NCBI GenBank assembly: GCA_937138955.1
Contig: CAKZPJ010000667.1
Location: forward strand, 1-11,992
Direction: 5' to 3'
Length of the DNA stretch: 11,992 nucleotides
Origin: an uncultured Flammeovirgaceae bacterium
GTDB lineage: Bacteria; Bacteroidota; Bacteroidia; Cytophagales; Cyclobacteriaceae
Shown here piece by piece: positions 1 to 5,960 of the stretch. Numbering within the stretch: the stretch's first letter is position 1; each line of letters starts with the position of its first letter. The notes beneath the pieces were generated by a model, which saw nothing but the letters and a program-made list of their open reading frames with translations, was not told where the DNA came from and did no database searches. Both the position numbers and the translations under genes were made by a program.

Positions 1-1
1 T

Positions 2-127
2 CAGTTGACAAGCGGTATCAAGCCGATTTTAGCAGAAGATAAAGCTACTCAAACTAATATTAAGCGCTATACCCCGACTTCTAATAGTACATTAGATGAT
101 AGCTTTGGTTTTCCGTCTCCAGCGTAG
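2..127 (+). CDS. C-terminal tail of an unidentified protein (5'-truncated)
   Basis: An open frame enters from the left edge and runs 41 codons to a TAG at 125-127. The visible residues are polar and Ser/Thr/Pro-rich and end in the sequence FGFPSPA. They contain no membrane segment and no motif I recognise, so I assign no function. It is the only reading frame on this strand that stays open from the edge to a stop near the next start codon. The next ATG lies ten bases after this stop, so it could have been co-transcribed with the HAD fragment that follows. It could also be a chance open frame, because only the end is visible. Confidence 0.5.
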   Translation, partial: QLTSGIKPILAEDKATQTNIKRYTPTSNSTLDDSFGFPSPA

Positions 128-136
128 CAAGTAAGC

Positions 137-232
137 ATGATAAAGGCAGTTATATTTGATTTTAATGGCGCTATTATTAATGATGAGCCAATTCATCAGC
201 AATTAATAGAAGAAATTTTGTTATTATTCTGA
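137..232 (+). pseudogene. HAD-family hydrolase, N-terminal stub only
   Basis: The ATG at 137 opens a 31-residue frame that begins MIKAVIFDFNGAIIND and continues EPIHQQLIEE. This is the first strand and cap entry of a beta-phosphoglucomutase-like HAD hydrolase. The first aspartate of motif I, D8, would be the phosphoryl-accepting nucleophile. The second motif position is N10 in place of the usual Asp; I recall this DFNG form in some HAD subfamilies. Members of the family usually have about 220 residues, so motifs II to IV and the rest of the Rossmann core are missing. The frame ends at TGA 230-232. The next base is already the complement of the stop codon of the opposite gene, so the gene was cut by a rearrangement and not by a point mutation. 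I do not expect a functional enzyme. Confidence 0.7.
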
Positions 233-1048
233 TTAAAGCGTTAATCCTACTGAGAACATGAAGCTGTTGGAACGTATGTCCGTAGCATCACGCAGCAAAT
301 CGTTCGGATCAAACCCATTGTTGATGGGGTTTAGTCCGTAACGGTAGCGCACATCAAAGAAGAATGAGTTAGACTCTACCGGAATTTCGGCTCCTATGCC
401 AATGTTGAGTCCGTACTGCATAGAACGGTACTCTGAGCGCACATTCTCGGAACCACTGGCGGTGCGAGAAAACTGGGCTCGTCCGGTACGTTCGTCATCA
501 AAGGCTACATCACCCACAAAGTAAGTAATGTCCTGCGACTGCACCGCGGCCATATTGAACCCAATTGAGGGGCCAATAATTAGCTGAGGGCGAATACCCA
601 TAATTGGGGTGGGCAAGCCCGCTCGTAGTAGTACGGGAAATTCTATATTGTGCAACTTTACGTTGCCCGTAATAGCGATGTTAGAGCCATCTACTACCGA
701 CTCTTTTAGTTCTACCCGAGTACCGCCCTGCTGCATGTACAGCAACTCGGCCGATACACTCAGGAAGTCGAGCAGCGAATAGGTGGCGAAACCACCCACA
801 GCAAATCCGGTAACACTGCCGGTATGCTGCCGTCCGTCGGAAAACCCTTCGTAGAATCCACTAGAGGTAAGTCCAACTTTAGCGCCGTATACCAGGGGCA
901 GACCTACGCTAGAACCGGACGATTCTAAGTCGCTACCACTGTCTTCGTTTTGGGCTAAAACAGGGGCTACCACTAAGCAAACTGCCAAGGGTAATACTAA
1001 CATCATCCGACGCACCTTACGCCGTGTTTGGTTGATAAGTTTGATCAT
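233..1048 (-). CDS. Outer-membrane beta-barrel protein (PorT-like / OMP_b-brl type)
   Basis: A 271-residue protein with a signal peptide: a basic N-terminus (RRKVRR at residues 9-14), a hydrophobic stretch at about 15-30, and a likely cleavage after A32 (VLA|Q). A short acidic Ser/Gly linker follows. The rest shows alternating amphipathic strands typical of an eight-strand-class outer-membrane barrel of Bacteroidota: YGAKVGLTSSGFY, VGGFATYSLLDFLSVSAELLYMQQGG, FPVLLRAGLP, YGLNIGIGAEI and FFFDVRYRYGLN. It ends in FMFSVGLTL, a plausible last strand. Length and C-terminus look complete. No substrate can be inferred; such proteins include small porins and adhesin-like barrels. M15 and M16 are alternative starts, but M1 gives the better basic n-region. 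Its stop codon abuts the HAD stub's stop with no spacer. Its promoter must lie in the AT-rich gap at 1049-1672. Confidence 0.82.
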   Translation of the reverse strand: MIKLINQTRRKVRRMMLVLPLAVCLVVAPVLAQNEDSGSDLESSGSSVGLPLVYGAKVGLTSSGFYEGFSDGRQHTGSVTGFAVGGFATYSLLDFLSVSAELLYMQQGGTRVELKESVVDGSNIAITGNVKLHNIEFPVLLRAGLPTPIMGIRPQLIIGPSIGFNMAAVQSQDITYFVGDVAFDDERTGRAQFSRTASGSENVRSEYRSMQYGLNIGIGAEIPVESNSFFFDVRYRYGLNPINNGFDPNDLLRDATDIRSNSFMFSVGLTL

Positions 1049-1672
1049 ACATTTTTGGGTTTAAAGGGTTATTATTTTGAGCTTGAGTCCGGGAAGGAAA
1101 AGATGAGAGTTTAAAAGGTTGAATCATTTTCTTTAGCGGCTCATCACAAAACAACAGCTTTCTACGTTAATCAAAACCCCTAAAAATGCTGATTTACTAC
1201 TTGCGTAGCAGACGGGGCAAAACCTCGGTTTTTTCACTAATTTTGGAAAAATATGCCTAGCAAAATGAAATTTTGGCGATAAGAAGAGATTATAGTATTA
1301 CTAGAACAGGTACGTATTATTCTCGATAATATTGATATAGTTATAAATTATCCTCATTTTTAGTATTTTTTTACGTTAGTTCAAGGAAATTATTATCAGT
1401 CCGATTCGTCGAATTTTTCAGTTTGTGCAAAAACTGTCAAATGTAGTGTTCTTGGTTGTTCTGCTTCTTTTCCAAAAAAATCTGTTGCGTTAGTAGCATA
1501 ATCTCACAAAGTCGCCTTTTTGAGCAAATTTCCACTAAAACAAATTTTGAGAATAAATAGGTTAATCAATAATACTATTCTTAGAAGTATAGTATTTTTC
1601 TAATGGGCAATACTATTAAGACCAGTAATGTATCTACTTATTTAGTAATGTTTTTGGGCTGAATTTTACCTA
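1049..1672. other. AT-rich intergenic region between the barrel gene and uvrA
   Basis: I see no coding frame of note in these 624 bases. Since both flanking genes are on the minus strand, this should hold the 3' end signals of uvrA and the promoter of the barrel gene. I looked for the Bacteroidota -7 element (TAnnTTTG) on the minus strand and found no convincing match. Two structured items stand out: a small palindrome AAAACC-TC-GGTTTT at 1219-1232, and four copies of the 8-mer ATAGTATT or its complement (1292-1299, 1571-1578, 1589-1596, 1609-1616). Confidence 0.6.
1571..1596. repeat. Perfect 8-bp inverted repeat downstream of uvrA
   Basis: AATACTAT (1571-1578) and ATAGTATT (1589-1596) are perfect complements separated by 10 bases. 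The spacer itself has CTT/AAG complementarity. On the plus strand the repeat is followed by TTTC, but no plus-strand gene ends here. On the minus strand, where uvrA is read, no T-tract follows, so it is not a clear intrinsic terminator. A third copy lies at 1609-1616. It could be an mRNA 3' stabilising hairpin or a binding site. Confidence 0.4.
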
Positions 1673-4552
1673 TTAGCCTAACTCTTCTCGTAAAAATTGA
1701 GCGGTATATCCAGCCGTACATTGAGCTACTACTTCGGGAGTACCTTCACAGATGATCTGGCCACCGCCGTTGCCTCCTTCGGGCCCCAAGTCAATAATAT
1801 GGTCAGCTACTTTTACTACATCCAGGTTATGCTCAATAACAAGTACTGTATTACCCTTATCAACTAGCTTGTTTAGCACATCTAGTAAATGCCTAATATC
1901 CTGAAAATGCAGACCGGTAGTAGGCTCGTCGAGAATATAGAGAGTTTGCCCGGTATCTTTCTTCGAAAGCTCAGTTGCTAACTTTACCCGCTGGGCCTCG
2001 CCACCCGAAAGGGTAGTAGCGTGCTGTCCTAATGTGATGTATCCTAGGCCAACGTCTTGTAAGGTTTGAATCTTACGCAAGATACGAGGTTGGTTCTCAA
2101 AGAATTCCACGGCCTGCTCCACGGTCATATCCAGCACATCCGAAATAGACTTTCCTTTGAAGCGAATTTCTAACGTTTCCCGATTATAGCGACGGCTTTT
2201 ACAAGTAGGGCAAGGAACGTGAACGTCAGGCAAAAAGTCCATTTCAATCAGTTGCATACCGCCACCCTGACAGGTTTCGCAGCGTCCTCCCTTCACATTG
2301 AATGAAAACCGCCCCGGTTTATAACCCCGAATTTTAGCTTCGGGCAGTTCAGAAAATAACGCGCGAATATCAGTAAATACCCCAGTGTAGGTGGCCGGAT
2401 TAGAACGCGGAGTCCGACCAATGGGAGCTTGGTCTACTTCAATCACTTTATCCAGATGCTCTACTCCCTTAATTGTATTGAAAGGGCAAGGCTCGGCGTA
2501 AGACCGATAGAAGTGCTTGCTTAGTAGCGGAAACAGCGTTTCGTGAATAAGAGTAGACTTACCACTGCCAGATACTCCGGTTACACAGATCATTTTGCCC
2601 AACGGCAACGTAAGCTTTACCTTCTTCAGATTGTGACCTCTAGCTCCCGTTAACACTAGTTTTTTGCCACTTCCTTTTCGTCGCTTAGCGGGAGTTTCGA
2701 TAGCGCGGGTACCTTTTAAATAGTCGGCAGTAATGCCTCCTTGTTGCAAAAATTCTTCGGGACTGCCAGCAGCAATCACCCGCCCACCGTGTCGCCCAGC
2801 TCCGGGGCCAATATCGACAATGTAGTCAGCCTGTAGCATCATATCTTTGTCGTGCTCTACTACAATAACGGTATTGCCCAAGTCACGCAAATCTTGTAGG
2901 GCTTTAATCAGTTTTACGTTATCACGCTGGTGCAAACCGATACTGGGTTCGTCTAGAATGTAGAGTACACCCACCAGCTGAGTTCCAATTTGCGTAGCTA
3001 ACCGAATGCGTTGCGCTTCTCCGCCGGAGAGGGTTCTTAACGGACGATCGAGGGTTAAGTATGTTAGGCCTACATCGACCAAAAACCCAATACGCTTACG
3101 GATTTCTTTCAGCACTTCGTGGCCAATAAGCTTTTGACGGTCGGTGAGTCGTTCCTCTACGTTGGCAAACCAGCTTTGTAAGTCGTCAATATTGAGCTGC
3201 GCTAGCTCCGCAATATTCCTATCAGCAATCTTAAAGTAGCGGGATTCTTTCTTAAGCCGCGCTCCCTCGCAATCGGGGCAAGTCGTGCTGGTCATGAATT
3301 GCTTTACCCACTTCTGCGTTTTATCGGTTCCGGTCTCGCTTTGCTTTTCCAAGTATCCGTTGATACCTTCATAGACCGTATCGTAGGTTGAGCCAGCATA
3401 TTTTACCGATTTAACCGACACCGGTTTGTCCTCACCGTGGAGAATGACTTCACGGATTTTTTCGGGTAGGTCTTCAATTTTGGTAGTGAACTTTACTTTA
3501 TGCCGCTTGAGTACCGCTTCCAGCTTCTTAAAAATCCAGATGTCGCGGTATTCACCCAGCGGAGCAATGCCACCCTGGCGAATGCTTAGTTTCTCATTAG
3601 GAAAAATGGCTTCTTCCGAAAATTTTTGAATGGCTCCCAAACCACTACAGGTAGGACACATGCCGTAGGGCGAATTAAAAGAAAAGGTATTGGGAGCCGG
3701 TTCGTCGTAGGCTAGCCCGGTTTTGGGATCCATCAAATACTTAGAAAGGTGCTGTACATTACCCTCGGTATCATCGATCATAATGATTCCCTTACCGTGT
3801 TGCAGAGCCGTTTTGATGGATTCGGCGATGCGGTAGCGGTCATCGTCCCGCACTACTACCCGGTCTACCACAATTTCAATATCGTGGGTTTTGTAGCGAT
3901 CTACCTGCATCTTAGGAACCAAGTCCATAATTTCACCGTCGACCCGCACTTTAGCGAATCCCATCTTCCGCACTTGCTGAAAGAGTTCACGGTAGTGACC
4001 TTTCCGACCCTTCACAATGGGAGCTAAAATAATGAGCTTACCTCCCACGAAATCGTCCATAATCCGGTCGATAATTTGCTCTTCACTTTGTCGCTCCATT
4101 TTCTTGTCCGTCTCGTAAGAATAAGCCTCGGACGCTCGGGCAAAGAGCAAACGCATGAAATCGTATATTTCAGTAACGGTACCTACCGTAGAGCGGGGAT
4201 TCTTAGAAGTAGTCTTCTGCTCAATAGAAATGACCGGACTCAGACCATTGATCTTATCTACTTCGGGGCGTTGCAGGTTGCCAATAAAAGAACGGGCGTA
4301 GGCTGAGAAGCTTTCCATGTAGCGACGTTGCCCCTCGGCGTAAATAGTATCAAAAGCTAAGGAAGATTTTCCACTGCCACTAATGCCGGTAATAACGATG
4401 AGTTTGTTACGGGGCAGCGTAACGTCAATCGTTTTAAGATTATGCTCACGCGCGCCAAAAATCTCAATCGTTTCCTGATCGTACTCGGGTGTAGTTATTG
4501 CTAAATTTTCGGTAGTATCGGTTCTTTCTGCGGTTAGGTTTTCAGTAGCCAT
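1673..4552 (-). CDS. uvrA: UvrABC excinuclease ATPase subunit UvrA
   Basis: UvrA is the dimeric damage-sensing ATPase of nucleotide excision repair. It loads UvrB at bulky lesions and then leaves; it acts on DNA in the cytoplasm. The 959-residue protein has both ABC modules. Module I has Walker A GISGSGKS at 56-63, signature LSGGEAQ at 508-514 and Walker B ILDEP at 532-536. Module II has Walker A GVSGSGKST at 659-667, signature at 848-854 and Walker B ILDEP at 873-877. Two zinc sites are visible: CPTC (C299, C302) paired with CPDC (C425, C428), and CETC (C758, C761) paired with CPTC (C781, C784). All catalytic motifs are intact. The start at 4552 gives a polar Thr/Glu-rich tail of about 25 residues before the conserved core, with no internal Met to replace it. 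It stands alone here, without uvrB or uvrC. I saw no LexA-type operator. Confidence 0.98.
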   Translation of the reverse strand: MATENLTAERTDTTENLAITTPEYDQETIEIFGAREHNLKTIDVTLPRNKLIVITGISGSGKSSLAFDTIYAEGQRRYMESFSAYARSFIGNLQRPEVDKINGLSPVISIEQKTTSKNPRSTVGTVTEIYDFMRLLFARASEAYSYETDKKMERQSEEQIIDRIMDDFVGGKLIILAPIVKGRKGHYRELFQQVRKMGFAKVRVDGEIMDLVPKMQVDRYKTHDIEIVVDRVVVRDDDRYRIAESIKTALQHGKGIIMIDDTEGNVQHLSKYLMDPKTGLAYDEPAPNTFSFNSPYGMCPTCSGLGAIQKFSEEAIFPNEKLSIRQGGIAPLGEYRDIWIFKKLEAVLKRHKVKFTTKIEDLPEKIREVILHGEDKPVSVKSVKYAGSTYDTVYEGINGYLEKQSETGTDKTQKWVKQFMTSTTCPDCEGARLKKESRYFKIADRNIAELAQLNIDDLQSWFANVEERLTDRQKLIGHEVLKEIRKRIGFLVDVGLTYLTLDRPLRTLSGGEAQRIRLATQIGTQLVGVLYILDEPSIGLHQRDNVKLIKALQDLRDLGNTVIVVEHDKDMMLQADYIVDIGPGAGRHGGRVIAAGSPEEFLQQGGITADYLKGTRAIETPAKRRKGSGKKLVLTGARGHNLKKVKLTLPLGKMICVTGVSGSGKSTLIHETLFPLLSKHFYRSYAEPCPFNTIKGVEHLDKVIEVDQAPIGRTPRSNPATYTGVFTDIRALFSELPEAKIRGYKPGRFSFNVKGGRCETCQGGGMQLIEMDFLPDVHVPCPTCKSRRYNRETLEIRFKGKSISDVLDMTVEQAVEFFENQPRILRKIQTLQDVGLGYITLGQHATTLSGGEAQRVKLATELSKKDTGQTLYILDEPTTGLHFQDIRHLLDVLNKLVDKGNTVLVIEHNLDVVKVADHIIDLGPEGGNGGGQIICEGTPEVVAQCTAGYTAQFLREELG

Positions 4553-4902
4553 GGGGCGTGTTTTGTCGTCAGGTTACGAAAGTCTTGTTTATTTAAAAGG
4601 TCAATTTCCGGCTATTTGTTTACCGATCAATTAAGATCTTGACTACTTAAAATAAGTATTTTGGGTAAAAGATTCCGAAAGTACAAAAAATAGCTACAAT
4701 GGCTGAACGTAGCTAGACAAAAAATTTGCTAACGATTGATAACGTAGACTAGCGGACTCTTGGGAAGAGTATCTATTTGTATTGGTTCACCGTTTACAAT
4801 CACCAAGATATAAGAATAATACAAATGATTACCCGAACTCCGTTTAAGGAGGGTGTACGACACTATGCAGGAAATGGTATATTAAGGCAAAAAGATACTG
4901 TT
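4553..4902. other. Intergenic region upstream of uvrA and of the 66-residue ORF
   Basis: These 350 bases lie between divergent reading frames and should contain the uvrA promoter on the minus strand. A minus-strand TATTTTTTG (complement of 4684-4692) is close to the Bacteroidota -7 motif TAnnTTTG but has one base too many, and I see no well-spaced -33 TTG. The left arms of two inverted-repeat pairs lie here: CTAGACAAAAAA at 4713-4724 and TAACGTAG at 4740-4747. The frame stays open from 4777 into the next ORF, but that extension is low-complexity and does not look coding. Confidence 0.5.
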
Positions 4903-5103
4903 ATGATAGACAAGAAGAAAGCTACTGCGCTATTTTTGGAGAAGTTACAGGCATGGGAAACGAGCCAAGTAAGCCAAACCAGTGGGTATGAATACGAAAG
5001 GAGCTACGATGCGTTTGTCAAATCGTTATTTCAGGAGAGCGTAGGACCCTTGAGTAGAGATCGCAATCGCGTGGCGAACCGTCAAAAAAAAGGTAATGAG
5101 TAA
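4903..5103 (+). CDS. Small hypothetical protein, 66 residues
   Basis: The ATG at 4903 starts MIDKKKATALFLEKLQAWE, a hydrophilic helix. A linker with SQTSGYEYERSYD follows, then VKSLFQESVG, and a basic tail (RDRNRVANRQKKGNE) ends the protein. There is no signal peptide, membrane span or cysteine. I recall short Bacteroidota proteins with a similar layout (N-terminal helix, GYEYE-x-S motif, FQ-x-S-hG, lysine-rich end), sometimes near insertion elements, but I cannot name a family and give no function. An upstream in-frame ATG at 4777 would add 42 residues that look like translated intergenic DNA, so I prefer 4903. It lies inside the inverted-repeat pair at 4713/5442 and just before a transposase-like fragment, so it may be a passenger or accessory gene of a decayed element. 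It may also be a non-functional leftover. Confidence 0.5.
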   Translation: MIDKKKATALFLEKLQAWETSQVSQTSGYEYERSYDAFVKSLFQESVGPLSRDRNRVANRQKKGNE

Positions 5104-5157
5104 GTTTGGTGACATTGTGGTTTCCAAGGGGCATATGTTAGCCAGTAACCAGCCCTT

Positions 5158-5280
5158 TCAAACGTATTTGCCTTCCAGACGCTGTAATAAAAGCAACACC
5201 TTCTCTTCCAGGCTAGCCACGCGCTGGCGCAATGCAGCATTTTCCGCTTCTAATCACTCTATCGTCTTTCCTGATTGCAT
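5158..5280 (-). pseudogene. Coiled-coil fragment resembling a transposase N-terminus, with in-frame stop
   Basis: Read on the minus strand from an ATG at 5280, the sequence gives MQSGKTIE, then a TGA at 5254-5256, then LEAENAALRQRVASLEEKV and a leucine-rich end, stopping at 5158. The heptad pattern (LEAENAAL-R-x-RVASLEEKV) is the coiled coil found at the start of several transposases, for example IS66-type TnpC proteins. The interrupted position is often Gln or Arg in such proteins, and CGA to TGA would be a single change. Only about 40 codons remain of a protein that should have several hundred, so this is a relic. The family is not certain, because short leucine-zipper stretches look alike. 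It lies between the inverted repeats at 4713 and 5442. Confidence 0.5.
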
Positions 5281-5409
5281 TTCATAATGCTAATAACTTT
5301 TTGACTCTTTAGCAATAGTTATTCGCAACCTGAGTAGTTACTTAAACTAGTAACGATCAAAGAATAATTTTGTCATTTTATGCGGTCATACTACGTTAAA
5401 AAGCCTCGC

Positions 5410-5436
5410 CGAAGCGTTGCTTCGCCTACGTTTTTT
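5410..5436 (+). terminator. Possible intrinsic terminator / GC hairpin with T-tract
   Basis: CGAAGC (5410-5415) and GCTTCG (5419-5424) form a perfect 6-bp stem with a GTT loop. Six bases later a run of six T follows (5431-5436). An A-run at 5398-5402 could pair with the T-run. It could terminate transcripts from the 66-residue ORF, although the gap between stem and T-tract is longer than usual. It also lies within the right arm of the candidate element. Confidence 0.3.
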
Positions 5437-5524
5437 GTCTAGTCTGAGATCAAAACTGCCTCCCATAAAACCGATAACATATTTTTTAACCGTTAAGCAC
5501 TAAGACAAAAATACGTTATACATT

Positions 5525-5556
5525 CCCCCCTTTGTAAAGGGGGCGCAGGGGGATTT
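5525..5556. repeat. C-run/G-run palindromic repeat (REP- or MITE-like)
   Basis: CCCCCTTT (5526-5533) and AAAGGGGG (5536-5543) form a perfect 8-bp palindrome, followed by a second G-run, AGGGGGATTT (5547-5556). A motif of this kind (C-run, TTTGTAAA, G-run, then a second G-run with ATTT) is one I know as a dispersed intergenic repeat in Bacteroidota and cyanobacteria. It is strikingly GC-rich for its AT-rich surroundings. There is no second copy in this window. Confidence 0.6.
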
Positions 5557-5960
5557 ATAGCATTGATGGTTCTCGTTCATCTGAGCAGTTAGTATCAATT
5601 TAATTTTGTCCTACTGCTTACTAAATGGTTAATTTTTTTATTCTTGTAGCGTATCTTATTATAAAATAATATATTTAGACCAGTTATTTTTTCTTTCGCG
5701 AGTTTAGTCGTTTAGGCACTTTTTTTACTCATATATTTTCTGACATTCAGGAAAATGCTAAAGCAGCTTACACGCACTATCTAATTAGCATTGTTTTTGT
5801 TGATCAATTCACTAATATCAGATCTCGATAAGGAATAGCCATATCTCGTTTCAGTTACATTATAATATTCATATAGAATAGCCGGAAAATTGCCACCATT
5901 GTGTGTTTTTGAGGTTAAAAGGTAGATTGTTATTACTTAATACTTACTAATTTTTTATTT

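Larger units (their letters stand above)
4713..5442. mobile_element. Candidate insertion-element remnant bounded by nested inverted repeats
   Basis: CTAGACAAAAAA at 4713-4724 is a perfect 12-bp complement of TTTTTTGTCTAG at 5431-5442. Nested inside, TAACGTAG at 4740-4747 is the complement of CTACGTTA at 5391-5398. The spacers between outer and inner arms differ (15 bases left, 32 right), and the right one contains a GC hairpin. The enclosed 730 bases hold a 66-residue ORF and a broken coiled-coil fragment of transposase type. No full transposase and no obvious target-site duplication are visible, so this is a decayed or chance structure and not a working element. The A-tract in the arms lowers the significance of the match. 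Confidence 0.35.
5104..5960. other. Gene-poor, decayed region upstream of the T9SS cargo gene
   Basis: Besides the minus-strand coiled-coil fragment at 5158-5280, I see no credible gene in these 857 bases. A short plus-strand open frame at 5096-5287 is the antisense of that fragment. The region holds a 6-bp GC hairpin near 5410, a C-run/G-run repeat near 5525, a small palindrome TTAAC-C-GTTAA at 5486-5496, and several TTTTGTC or GACAAAA motifs. The last 250 bases are very AT-rich and should carry the promoter of the gene at 5961. I could not point to a convincing Bacteroidota -33/-7 pair. Confidence 0.6.

Noticed and set aside
968..988. L-A-V-C (residues 21-24) in the first barrel's signal peptide as a lipobox
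   Set aside because: The hydrophobic stretch continues past the Cys and a better signal peptidase I site follows at VLA|Q; the mature part is a barrel.
3426..4306. Three plus-strand open frames (67, 92 and 76 codons) inside uvrA
   Set aside because: They are antisense to a highly conserved gene with all motifs intact, and their translations show no domain-like pattern.
4777..4902. Upstream start for the 66-residue ORF, adding 42 residues
   Set aside because: The added residues look like translated intergenic DNA, and the ordered helix begins at the ATG at 4903.
5096..5287. Plus-strand 63-codon open frame overlapping the end of the 66-residue ORF
   Set aside because: It is antisense to the coiled-coil fragment, which reads as real protein on the other strand. 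Its own sequence has no pattern.
5861..5866. TATAAT as a sigma-70 -10 box for the T9SS cargo gene
   Set aside because: No -35 partner is seen, and Bacteroidota use a different -7/-33 consensus; the hexamer is expected by chance in DNA this AT-rich.
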